Source of the DNA: Asparagopsis taxiformis
Lineage: Eukaryota; Rhodophyta; Florideophyceae; Bonnemaisoniales; Bonnemaisoniaceae
NCBI GenBank assembly: GCA_030407315.1
Contig: JALQPE010000644.1
Coordinates: 1 to 64,000, forward strand
Direction of reading: 5' to 3'
Length of the DNA: 64,000 nucleotides
In this document: one piece after another, positions 42,284 to 52,900 of the stretch
Layout: every line of letters begins with the position of its first letter
How positions within the stretch are numbered: position 1 is the first letter of the stretch
Position numbers and translations under genes: made by a program
The notes under the pieces: model-generated
The model's database searches: none
Told to the model about the DNA's origin: nothing
Seen by the model: the letters and a program-made list of their open reading frames with translations, nothing else

Positions 42284-43978
42284 TCATTTTATGTACTCCT
42301 CTGCCCTTTTCTCTGACACACTATACCCCACCACATCATTGACCACATCTTCCGATATTAACTTGCCTATTCTACATGGTTCTTCCACACCACGGAATAT
42401 GACATACGGCATATGCACTCTCATTGTTCCCCACAACATGTCACCAGCCCTTCCTCTTTTCCTTTGCGTCGTAAGTTCCCATTCAATGCGGAAACATTTC
42501 TTTCTTTCGCTTCTCCATCCTTCTAGACCCCCGTCACCATCGAACCCCCCGTGCACGCCACATATCGAGGTACATTCCTGCAGCTCCATTCCGTTCACAT
42601 ATTCACCTTGGACTACAGCACTACCGTTGCGAGCCAGACACCATACGTTCGATTTAGATCCGGCAATGCAGAACGAGCTACTGCCAATTGCAACAGATGT
42701 CGACTGTGCTTCCATCGTTTCCGAGCACAATATCGTACCAAACAACCGCAGAGCACATGGCCTCGCTGTTCCGTTCATGTCACCACACTCTTCATTCTCC
42801 TCCCCTTCCGAGTTGCTTATGTTACGCCTATGAACCAGAGACTCAGTTCGCCATCTGTGCCCCAATCCTAGCAGATCCGATAGTGTGGAAAAACTGGAAC
42901 ACGTAATGTTCACAGCTTCTCCGCCATTTCCAGCCACTGCCGCGTGAAGCCCTGGGTACACTTTGTAATACCCCCCTCGATAGGTTTCTGCTGTTCCCTT
43001 TAGCATTTCCCGGAATAGCTCAGTGCTCAATGAGATTGGAATCTGGACAGGTCCGCTAATAGCCGTTCCACTCGTGCATGCACCGTCAATCTCACCATGT
43101 GGGTAGCCACCCCCTGGGGTTGACAAAGTGCATCGATTAACCTGTTCCACAACTTTCTCTACCGCACGCTGCAAGAGCATTAACAAAATCTTACCAGCCG
43201 ATACTGTTGATGCACAATTTAGAACTCTTTCGTTCCAACCAAGCCGAATCTCGCTAGCATTTCCAGAAAGCATTATATTTTCTAGTGTTCTCAGCCTTGT
43301 CTCCATACCACTGTATGTTTTGAAGTCAAGTCCTGATTCCACTTTTGGCTTCTTCCTCTGCGGTGATATCGCTTCAGATTCTCTATCTGATTGGTCATGA
43401 CATTCTACTCTCTCCGCTTCGTAATCCACAGCCTCTCCATTGCTCGTTCGCCACGGTGTCGGGGGCTGGCCCCCCGACATCAACTTATTTCCGAGCAGAA
43501 ACTTTACGTTTTCGTAGGCGACACAAGGATAATTCATTTCAGGAATAGCATCGTATAACAATCTGCCTTCTGCCACTGCCATTTCATTATGACTCGGCTT
43601 CACAGCGTTCGAATGCCGCCACGTAGTGACTTCCAAGACTGAAATCTCCTTTTCCTCCCTCGTCAACCTCACGATTGTATCATCCACATCCTTTCCATTC
43701 TGCTCCACCACACCAGGCGTGTACATTCCATCTCCTCTGTCTACGTCGATGCGGTCTCCCACTGACGGCTTACCACTGCAGATAGGATACTGCTCAGGAA
43801 GTTTCATTTCCACAACCGTAGCCTTCCACCATATTGCGTCATCGCCAACTTGGAACCATACGTCTATTTCCGTTCCGACACATGGGAGTGCATCTACGGC
43901 AGCTGCCCGCTCACGCTCACGACCAGCTTTCGCTTTTTCGCTCTGTCGCCTAATTCGCAATGATTCACGCCTCGTCAT
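42284..43978 (-). CDS. Tudor/SH3-like protein of element A (564 aa)
   Basis: Intact frame starting MTRRESLRIRRQSEKAKAG, a basic N-terminus. Residues about 35-125 contain two SH3/Tudor-like strands-and-turns units. The first is GTEIDVWFQVGDDAIWWKAT, followed by VVEM. The second is SVGDRIDVDRGDGMYTPGVV, ending in EVTTWR. Such folds bind methylated lysine or arginine, or DNA, in chromatin proteins. An NLS-like PQRKKPKVE is near 212, then a short heptad stretch METRLRTLENIML. The rest (about 290-564) is not recognised. It is encoded convergently with the coiled-coil gene, and the gypsy element lies between them. A reader of the marks written by the methyltransferase-SET protein is an attractive but unproven role. 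Confidence 0.5.
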   Translation of the reverse strand: MTRRESLRIRRQSEKAKAGRERERAAAVDALPCVGTEIDVWFQVGDDAIWWKATVVEMKLPEQYPICSGKPSVGDRIDVDRGDGMYTPGVVEQNGKDVDDTIVRLTREEKEISVLEVTTWRHSNAVKPSHNEMAVAEGRLLYDAIPEMNYPCVAYENVKFLLGNKLMSGGQPPTPWRTSNGEAVDYEAERVECHDQSDRESEAISPQRKKPKVESGLDFKTYSGMETRLRTLENIMLSGNASEIRLGWNERVLNCASTVSAGKILLMLLQRAVEKVVEQVNRCTLSTPGGGYPHGEIDGACTSGTAISGPVQIPISLSTELFREMLKGTAETYRGGYYKVYPGLHAAVAGNGGEAVNITCSSFSTLSDLLGLGHRWRTESLVHRRNISNSEGEENEECGDMNGTARPCALRLFGTILCSETMEAQSTSVAIGSSSFCIAGSKSNVWCLARNGSAVVQGEYVNGMELQECTSICGVHGGFDGDGGLEGWRSERKKCFRIEWELTTQRKRGRAGDMLWGTMRVHMPYVIFRGVEEPCRIGKLISEDVVNDVVGYSVSEKRAEEYIK

Positions 43979-44952
43979 AGTTCCTCCACGAAATAAAGAT
44001 ACTACAACGCACTATCTGCAATTTTGTTTAGGACAAGTCTTCGTCGACTTCTTCACTAGATACTACTTCACCCATGTCTGTAACGTCCAATTTTTCATTT
44101 TTATCGTATGATACGAATTCACTACCTTGTTCCCTACTGCCGCACAAGTTTTCAAATCCACTAATACTGCGTTTAAGATACTAGTAACGCTTAAAGCCAG
44201 GGCGGAACTCACTATTCAGGTCAATCTTGTGTATGCGGGAGTGACTTTATTACAAAATTTTGCGACTTCGACAGTAACTATGCCGTAGTATCTGTGCTAA
44301 AAATCAACATAGATGGTGCCATTCTTTACTAAGTAATACTACAGAAACTAAACTCAAGTACAATTATCTACTCTTTCGACCGTACCCTACCTATGGTAGA
44401 ACAATGACCATAACGAGATTAGCTAGTTCACGTCATACACTATGTATCTCGCCTCTTTCATATGATTCTGCATGGACGTCCAAAACGTGACGTCATCGAA
44501 GCGTATGGCGCGTTGGAACAGTCAGTACCACTCCATCCCTCTACCATCACTACATTGCTACGACTACCACCAGTACCTCAGACCGGCGTGACCATCAATG
44601 TTCATGGTTCGAGTCCAACATGGTACTGTCATACATATGGTTCCCTCGTCTCGTGATTCCAGCAAGTAAATTCTAAAAATAATGGAATATGCCACCTCCG
44701 GTCACCGTCATGACCAACGCGACGTGTCTTTGTCCTTTCCAATGTTATTTTTCCGTACAGTAGTGGAAAATTCCACCATGTCACGGTGCTTATACCCACT
44801 CCCACGGCGCAGTTTCATTCCACTCTATTCTTTACGGTATTTCCACTACTTATCTATGGCACGGCGCCGGTAATTTCTGCGATTTTTTATGGTTTGCCAT
44901 TCCACTAATTTCTAATGGTCCAGACCATAAAATTTACTGGTTTTTCAAAAAA
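43979..44952. other. Right subterminal region of element A, no gene
   Basis: AT-rich, no convincing open frame. Several CCGTCATGACC / TCACGG words and repeats of TTCCACTA and GGAATGGCA type occur near 44690-44930, plausible transposase-binding sites comparable with the GTGAC words at the left end. Confidence 0.45.
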
Positions 44953-44966
44953 TTGCTTTTCCTGTG
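44953..44966 (-). repeat. Right terminal inverted repeat of element A
   Basis: Reading inward it is CACAGGAAAAGCAA, against CACAGGATAAGCAA at the left end. One mismatch in 14. Confidence 0.8.
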
Positions 44967-45969
44967 CTCTTTCATCCTTCGAGATCGATCCGACCCATCA
45001 CTATTTGTACTACTGGTTATAACAGTGGACGACTTCTTAGTTGTCACAAACAATCTACTGCTCACGACAAAAGTCAAAAATCGCCTCCGTCAAAAATATA
45101 AGCTCAAAGATTTGGGAACAGTCGAGTATGTTCTCGCCTGGAAAGTAACTCACTCTACTGCTGGAATCAGCATTTTACAGCCTGCATATGTCAATTCCCT
45201 CTTCAAACGATTCGGCCAATCTGATTCCAAACCTGCCAAATCACCAATAGCTACTGAACTACTATCGGACAAACCACAGCACAGTGCACCACTGGACACC
45301 TCAAAATTTGACTACAAAAGCCTGATTGTATCACTCCGATACTTATGTGACTCCACTAGACCTGATCTTTCATTCATTGTTGGTCTCCTCGGCCGATATT
45401 CTCAGTCTCCTACCCAACACCATTGGAAAGCCGCCATACGCGTCGTTCGTCACCTGAAAGACACTGCTGACACAGGCATCCTCTACCCCCGGGGCAATCA
45501 TGCCGGCCTTGTCGCTTACTCTGACTCGGACTTTGCCGCTTATCCTGACACACGCAGCTCTACATCCGGTTCCCTCATATTCTTCAACAATGCTCCAGTT
45601 GCTTGGCAGTCAAGAAGACAACGAAATGTGGTAACGTCCACACACGCAGCCGAATTTGTCGCTGGTTTTCAAACAACACTACTTTTACGTGCCATATCTG
45701 GTATACTCTCTGAAATCGGACTCACCGTCAATCATCCCATCCCACTTTACATTGACAACACTGCAGCAATCAGCACTGCGAAAGCTAAATACCCTACTCC
45801 CATGTCAAGACATATAGATGTCAAATTTCATTGGCTCCGCGAACAAGTTAATCAAGGGTTTATCATGCCAAATCACATCGCTTCTACAGAGAACACAGCG
45901 GACGTACTAACCAAGGCTCTCAAACCTACCCCTTTCACAACGCAAGTGAAACTACTTCACCTCAACTCA
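44967..45969 (+). pseudogene. copia pol, C-terminal half: RT palm and RNase H
   Basis: Continues the copia element cut at 15222. It starts CSFILRDRSD, then the catalytic box VITVDDFLVVTNN (TVDD in place of the usual YVDD), KLKDLGTVEYVLAWKV, and LRYLCDSTRPDLSFIVGLL. The RNase H region has YSDSDFAAYPDTRSSTSGSL, STHAAEFVAG, LYIDNTAAISTAKA and HIASTENTADVLTKAL. The frame is open throughout this piece. After HLNSR the sequence changes to the end of element B at 45970, and no copia 3' LTR follows. The apparent start in element A sequence is an artefact of the junction. Confidence 0.88.
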
Positions 45970-46003
45970 CGTCTGTGTTCTCGGAAATGGACGCGGACGT
46001 CCA
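45970..46003 (+). repeat. Left inverted end of element B
   Basis: Starts CGTCTGTGTTCTCGG and ends GGACGCGGACGTCCA. Beyond it CTAGTAC, CTAGTATTACTAGG and GGACGTCCA words recur to about 46130. Confidence 0.72.
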
Positions 46004-46299
46004 CAACCTCTAGTACACCTAGTATTACTAGGCGGACGTCCATGTTCTCCAGTATTTTTGGATGTCCGCCTAGAACCGGACGTCCATGCAGTCTAGTACG
46101 TCTAGTATTACTAGGACGACATTCATTGTTTCTAGTACCACGGATTTCCCCCTCGGGATGGAATTCCACCATGTCTATGTCAACCTAGGACGGGCGCCGG
46201 TTCAGAAATTCAAAAATTTCGAGCCCAGAAATTTTTGCCGCCTTGCTCGACATGGATGTCCGCATCCATCACGGCGACCACTCTAATTTTCCTTGTCGG

Positions 46300-47300
46300 T
46301 CGACTCCAATTTCGTCTTTAATTTTTTCATCCTCTCGCTCACACCCCCTTCCTGTTGGTGCTCACCTCCCCCGTACTGTACCTCATACACCCCCAATACC
46401 ACTCTAGCACGCATTTTCAGCTACCTATCCCCGCTTCCACGGTGCATACCTCCATTCCATAAATCCTTTTCTGCTCTACCGTACAGATTTCGTATAACCA
46501 GTCCTCATACTACCTCAGAATAAGGAAAAACACCCCCTATCTCCTCGACCATGGTCTTCTCCATCATCTTTGCAACGTATTATTCTTCAATACCCTCTCT
46601 CCTCTACCTTCAACCCCTCTCCTTCGCCCTCTCCACAAACTTCCCCTGCAGCTTACTCTTCCAAAACCTCTCACTCCCCATCCCGTACCCGACCTGCTCT
46701 ACCCCTCCCTCCCTCAGCTGCTCCATGACCCCCATGCCATCCGCATCTTCGATACCGTATACAGCACCACCACCGGCCCACGCTCCCGCTCCCCCGCCGT
46801 CTCCCCAGAAACCTCCCCGCTCTGAACCACCTATCAACCCCCCACTTCGCACCCATCCTCCCACTCCCCTCCCTCCCCAAATACAATAACCCCCTTCTTC
46901 TCCATCACATCCCCACTCACCACAGCCAGAACAGACGCCACCCCCTTCCCGCCTCTTTCCCCTCACTTTCCTAAAAAAACCCTCCTCACAGCGCCTTCAA
47001 CCGCACCCTCCTACGGTCCCACCTAAATACCTCTTCCGCCCTCACTACCCCAACACCCCGCAGCGTCTCCCCAATCCCCATAATATGCTCGTCGGCACTC
47101 CTCTCCGAATCACACTCCAATCTAAACCCACACTCCGTACATTTCTACCTCCCCCTGTATCATCCCAAGATTCCATCCACCCCCCACAGAACACATCCTC
47201 ATACCACAGAAGAATTTTCTTCCTCTCATACCTCATCCTTAAAACCTCCATCTGCTCCATGTAAATTTCGATGGAAATATTTTCTCCACTATGCAATCTC
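46300..47300. other. About 1 kb with strong strand asymmetry (C/T-rich plus strand), no supported gene
   Basis: The plus strand is pyrimidine-rich with many CCC and CTC runs. Open frames on both strands are proline-rich or glycine-rich low complexity. A minus-strand reading at 47300-47045 (KILLWYEDVFCGGWMESWDD) looks less random and might be a decayed gene, but I cannot name it. Confidence 0.35.
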
Positions 47301-47577
47301 AAACATGTATAAGCGTATGCCTTTCCGCTTCGTCAACCCTGAATATTTGTATTCATGTATTCATAAAATAGGGCCACCCACATCCCTATCTCGTTCTGCA
47401 AGCTTTACAAACCACCAGACGCATACTCCACAACTATACAACAAACACTACTCGCTATTTCAGACGACGCTGTACACAAGTAGCGTAGTCTCAACTTTCC
47501 GTGAAGCCTTCCCTGATGCGTACAAGTGCGAAACACGTCTAGACGCATATCATAAGTGAGTGCGGGAATTTTCGGCA

Positions 47578-48433
47578 CAGGAGATGCTGGGCCACCAAAT
47601 TGATTTTTCGGAAATTTTAGAATTTCTGGGCTGGCCAGCAGTGCAATCGAGCTGGACATCCAGCAGACGTCCAGTAGTGTTCGTCGTGAGAGAGTGGGGC
47701 GGGACCATGATGAAACAAGGACCAAGACCTGTCCTCGGCGTATTGAGCCTGAAATCGACCTTTCGTAAGACGCGATTTTGGCTTACAGTTAGTGCTTACA
47801 GAAGCCAGTGATGACCCCGCTCGGGGCGGCGGCTCCGGTTCCTGGGGCCGTTGTGGCCAAATTAGACACCCTGATTTGAATTAAAATTTGGGCTATTCTC
47901 AAAAACATGCACATGTGAACATGTTTTTGAGATGGGGGTGTGCCGTACGGCACAATCCACCCGCTGAAATCGATGTTTTTTGCAATTTTTTTGTGCCCGA
48001 AATTTTAGAATTTCTGGGCTGGCCAGCAGTGCAATCGAGCTGGACATCCACCGGACGTCCATTTCAGGTTGGTCGTGAGAGAGTGAGGCGGGACCATGAT
48101 GGAACAAGGACCAAGACCTGTCCCTGGCGTATTGAGCCTGAAATCGACCCGTCGTGAGACGCCATTTAGCCTTACAGTTAGTGCCTACAGAAGCCAGTGA
48201 CAACCCCACTCGGGGCGGCGGCCGGTGCCTGGTGCCGTTCTGGCCAAATTAGACACCCTGATTTGAATTAAAATTTGGGCTATTCTCAAAAACATGCACA
48301 TTTGAACATGTTTTTGAGATGGGGGTGTGCCGTACGGCACTTTCGACCGCCTAAATCGATAAAATTTTGCAATTTTTTTCCTGCCCGAAATTCTACAAGT
48401 TCTGGGCTGGCCAGTAATGCATTAGCTATCTCC
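47578..48433 (+). repeat. Tandem repeats of about 390 bp carrying two palindromes
   Basis: Two full units (starting at about 47600 and 47990) and a partial third share the blocks GGGCTGGCCAGCAGTGCAAT, GGACCAAGACCTGTCC and GGCCAAATTAGACACCCTG. Each unit contains the hairpin CTCAAAAACATG...CATGTTTTTGAG (around 47900 and 48285) and the perfect palindrome GTGCCGTACGGCAC. The same 0.2-kb palindromic segment forms the inverted repeats around methyltransferase-SET B. Confidence 0.8.
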
Positions 48434-48912
48434 TCTAAACCGATTCTAACAAGCAGAAAGAATCCTCTCCTTCATGACGATGCTCTCCATCGTCTTTTCG
48501 AAGCCATTTCCGTACGAAAAATAATCGAAAAACATATTTGACTTTAACCTAACGGCTATCGCGAGCACCGTACTCAGCTATATTTCCTCTGTAATTTCCT
48601 TCCTCCAACCAATCAATAGCCGCTTGGTCACAGGCTTAAAAGCCTTCCACTATCTGTCCTATCCATCGAAGACCCTCGGAGGGTTCGATCCAGGCCTTGA
48701 TCACCCATGATGGGTGTGCAACCCGAGAAATTGAAAATGGAACATATTGCGACAGGGACGAGATATCATTCCATGAAAGAGAACTTCTCTTTCGTTTACT
48801 TTTTTCTAACAAGATTCTAAACGTCTACAAACCCTATGTCGTCCGTCCGTTTTCATCCCGGAGAGATGTGGATGTGAGGTAAGACGCAGTGGTGATATTG
48901 TGTTGATTCCCA
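48434..48912. other. No supported gene
   Basis: Short open frames only, without domains. Nothing recognised. Confidence 0.4.
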
Positions 48913-49100
48913 CAGACGGAGGTGGAGGAGGTGGCTACGGAGGAAGCCTGGAGAACTTCTCCGGTACTGACATCTCACATGTTGAGAACATGTGAGATGT
49001 CAGTACCCATGGATGGGAAGAAACACATGTTCAGGTCCGGTTCGGATATTCGATCCATTAACGGAGGTGGTGGAGGAGGCTATGGTGGAAGCCAGGAGAA
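48913..49100 (+). repeat. Glycine-rich direct repeat around a 45-bp perfect hairpin
   Basis: Two copies of ACGGAGGTGGNGGAGG followed by GGCTAYGGNGGAAGCC lie at about 48915-48949 and 49061-49096, both able to encode GGGGGGYGGS. Between them is a perfect hairpin at 48963-49007 with 21-bp arms, starting GGTACTGACATCTC and ending GAGATGTCAGTACC with a 3-bp loop. It may be a remnant of a glycine-rich exon duplicated together with a MITE-like hairpin. Confidence 0.6.
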
Positions 49101-49396
49101 GAATAGAGCAGTCCTATACCCATGGATCACAAGAAGACGTTGTTGGGCTCCTTTTCGAAGCCCATTCGTCTCTTGAATAAATTTAGCACCCGAATCATAT
49201 ACGATTGCCGAGTTGACACCCCGTATGTCCCGTTGGTAGAAATAGCAGGGGTTCCACCACTCAGCTGGCGGGAATTAGTTACTGATTATATGAGATATGG
49301 CTTAGCTCCTGCCAAAACCGATAGCTCTGGGCTCAGATTCTCCAAATGTGGTTATACGAATGTGTTCTGACAATGCTAGAAGACGAATATCTGCAT

Positions 49397-49600
49397 CCTG
49401 ATTTGAATTAAAATTTGGGCTATTCTCAAAAACATGCACATGTGAACATGTTTTTGAGATGGGGGTGTGCCGTACGGCACAATCGACCGCCCAAATCGAT
49501 GTTTTTTTGCAATATTTTTTCTGCCCGAAATTGTAGAATTTCTGGTCTGGCCAGCAATGCATCTGAGCTGGACATCCCCATGTCCAGTGGCCGTCCGGAT
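49397..49600 (+). repeat. Left inverted repeat flanking methyltransferase-SET B
   Basis: Starts CCTGATTTGAATTAAAATTT, contains the CTCAAAAACATG hairpin and GTGCCGTACGGCAC, and ends near GAGCTGGACATCC. Matches 53355-53550 in reverse. Confidence 0.88.
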
Positions 49601-49927
49601 GTCGCTCACCTGGTAAGCGTGATGCACCTGTGACAACCTATGTGACTGCAGTCACAGCCGCCATGGCGGCCGTGCAGTACAACCCTCAAAGACAGGGAAT
49701 CACAATCTTTTTAAAATTTTTGTCTACCACGTATCCGTCACAACTTATTAACTACACCGGTTACGGGTTTCAAGACCTTTCCAGTGCTGTGTACCCGTAT
49801 ACTCTGTTCCGTTCGATATCAACCAGTGTTCCTCACGAAAGAGTGCAAACGTCACGAGATACGTCGTCAAATTTGACTGTCTCGCCGAGCGGTCGCCATC
49901 CTGTACCGAATTTCCACTCATTCCATT
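49601..49927 (+). promoter_or_regulatory. 5' flank of methyltransferase-SET B
   Basis: Noncoding sequence between the inverted repeat and the ATG. It contains a small palindromic GC-rich spot (CAGCCGCCATGGCGGCCG, about 49655). It probably includes the promoter and leader; no specific element is identified. Confidence 0.35.
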
Positions 49928-52900
49928 ATGACGAATAAGCGCAGGCGCAACAGCAATCCGATCGTTGACGACGCAACCGTGCCAATTCTGCGCGAACCCG
50001 CTAGCCCTTGGGAGGATTCTAGTGACATGGGTACACGTCGAAACGTAGGTCGCGCCGCCCGCGAAACTACTCTCGCTGGCAAAGACTTCCTCCGCCTCTT
50101 GCTGGATTTGTTCGCCCACTCAAGTTTCGCAGACTTGACGGACAAGCCGGGAGGTTTCACATACGCGGACCTTGGCGCTTGGGTTGCGCAGGGCACGGAA
50201 GAACAATTTCTGGCGCTGCAAGGTCGACTCAGCATGGCCTTCAGCGGTCGTTCGAAGAATGCTGGAGTCGAGGCGGATGTTGCCGAAATCGTCATGGCAG
50301 AGATGAACGTTGAGCGAGCCAAGCAGATTGTTCGTCTGGCATTACCCATTGCCGAGTTTTCAAGACAGGATGAGCGTATCGGGCAATGGGTTGAGCACTG
50401 CATCCTTTCTGGGATCGTGCCGCAGACCTTCCTTATTGGATGTAACATGCTTCCTTTGCCACTACAGGCGCCGCAGCGCGGGGAACCAAGCGCCTTCGTT
50501 CTTGCTCCACCGGAAACGTTCGAGGTATTGATGTATTTCCAAGCGTTGTCTATCATCCGAAATCACAACAAGAACCTGCCGCGTCGCCGAATAGGCGACG
50601 CGGCCGAGGAGGGGAACGAAGCCGCACGCGTCCCAGCCCATCGGAAAAGCACTAATCGAGCTTGTTACGTGGTTCAAGTTTTATACCATGCTTGGACCGA
50701 TGTGGCCTTCGCCGCAAAGTTTTCCAGCTTCGAAGAGTTGATGGCGCCGTACATCATTTTCGACAGCAGTGAGCATTGGTTTGACGTGCTCGATGAAGGT
50801 CTATTCGCACCGATAGAGCAGAAGCTAGATCTCTACCACGACAAAGCTCCCCTATCTCATCCTGATGGATATGGTGGAAAAGTAGAGACAAGAACCAGTG
50901 CGCAGCACAGTGTATTTAGGGACCTTGTGAGGAAGTTCTTCGACCGGTTGCAGTTTCTTATCGTCAACCCGGACCTGTACACCTGGCCGGAGTCCGACCG
51001 CTGGGGGGCGCTGGAAATATACTTGTCAAGCGGAAATCCGGACAAGCTGCCAGCGTACTTTGACACCCTCGACGAAGACGTTATGGCTGTCCTCCGCCCG
51101 GCACCACAAGCCGCGGACGCAGAAAAGGTCCCCAAGCCGGTTGATGACACTCCCACTCGTCGCAACACAGGAGGGAGAGGTTTGGTTCCGTCGACAAGAC
51201 ACACAACCAGGCTTCAACTTGGACCTGGGAGGACCAGTCTTACTGCCCAAGGGCCGTCTCCCCCGTCACCGTCACCCCATGCGACAGAAGAGCAGGAAAG
51301 TGAAGGGCAGGCTCTCACAAAGGACTTTCTTTCGAAAAGGAGTCAATATTGCCGGGTGTACGACGTCCCTTTCGAAGATTTGGTCAGTGCCGACGAGAGC
51401 CGAGAACACGTGCCCATCACGGGCAACGTTCAGCTCATTCTGACTGATCCGCCCTACAATGTTCGTCGTAAGAGGAACGATTCCAACTCTTCGTACGACA
51501 GGCTAACTGCAGAAGATATGCAGGCTAGCATCGAAGTGTTTGACGAGCTGTTGCGCCCCGGTGGCCACGGCATCGTGTTCTGCTCCGTTTTGCAGTTCTA
51601 CGAATGGTTCCATTACTTGGAAACGTACAAAGGACCGCAGTCAGAAGGCCCAACCGATGCTGCTGCCAGTGATGACGGGTCGGATGAAGAAGAGGTTACG
51701 TCCATGAATTCAGACTCCGAAGCATCGCAGCACAGTGGCGAAGAAAGTGCGGATGACGAGGATGACGAGGACGAGGAGGACGTCGTTCGGAATTCAGTTT
51801 TCTTCGTTGACGAGGTACCTCTGTTGTTTGTCCGACTACCTGGGCACCTCTATCAAATGCCGGGGCGGAAGAGGTACCAACGCACGAACATGGCAGAGGT
51901 CGCTATCCACTTCTGGAAGCGAGGTGTTCCGTTCAAGACTGGAAGCGCGATGGTGGCCTATAGGAACCACGGATACATGGACGGCGCGTACCCGGCGTGG
52001 TGCAACGTCACCATCAATATGCCCGCCATCGATTCGAATGAGATGGTGTGGCGAACAAGGAGCACAACCGGTGCTACGGTCAGAGTTCGTGCAGAGCAGA
52101 AGAGCGTCGCTCTCATGATGGAGTTGATCAGCCAGCATTCACAGCCTGGTGATATTGTTGTCGATCCATTCTCTGGCACTTTCGCAACGGGAAAAGAAGC
52201 TATGAGCTTGCCTGAGCACCGTGTTTTTGTCGGCAGTGACATGGACAAATTGTGTGTGGCACGATCGCTTCCAAAGCTGTGTGCAGTCATGTCACGTGTA
52301 ATTCTTTCAAACAACACTGACATGAGGGTCACGACAGAAGCGAAACAGAGTGCTGAGAAGTTCTTGGCGTCCCCCTCTGTCACGATGCGTACACAGAGGG
52401 AACGCAGGATCATCGAACCCCCACCTGGCCTTCCCCTGTACCAGAGGTTCCCGAAATATATTCGGCAGTACCTCTGGCAGCTGTGCCCAGAGTCGATTGC
52501 GTCGCACGAGCACATGGAAAAACCGGTACATTATTGGCCACCTTCCCTGCGCCGCTGGTTGCAAACTGAAAACCCTCGCGTGATGCGGGCACACGATTGT
52601 GTTGCGAAAAAATTGAGCGTTCGACCATCGCTGATTAAGCATCCAAATGCAGGAAGAGGGCTCTTCGCTGAACAGACATTTAATGTTGGCGACGAAGTAT
52701 GTGCATACTACGGAACTGTTGTGTACTCTGATATGAGCAAGGAGTCGATGAGGTTCGCGTACGGAGAGGGTCACATGGCGATAACGAAGGAAACATTCTT
52801 GATGTATGCCATCAAGCTGTATGCAACAGCGGAGGACGACGAAAACATCGAGCATCCAATTTGGATTGTTCCGGCTCCGTTCTGTTCGGCGCAGTTCATC

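Larger units (their letters stand above)
15223..44966. mobile_element. Element A: giant class II transposon with DNA/histone-modification cargo
   Basis: The ends are inverted: CACAGGATAAGCAA at 15223-15236, against CACAGGAAAAGCAA on the complementary strand from 44966 (one mismatch in 14). The flanks are CT on both sides (15221-15222 and 44967-44968), a probable 2-bp duplication. Deleting the interval rejoins the copia RT between its N-terminal half and the CSFILRDRSD...TVDDFLVV part with essentially no loss, which gives an independent proof of the boundaries. CACAG ends and the 2-bp TSD fit the CACTA/Plavaka group, as does the transposase inside. Contents: transposase (-), ParB/2OG fusion (+), methyltransferase-SET (+), coiled-coil protein (+) and Tudor-like protein (-). 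Size is 29,744 bp, about 22.2 kb without the gypsy insertion. Short GTGAC/GTCAC words recur in both subterminal regions. Confidence 0.82.

Noticed and set aside
46551..46966. Proline-rich (plus) and glycine-rich (minus) frames
   Set aside because: Low-complexity readings of a pyrimidine-skewed stretch; no domain.
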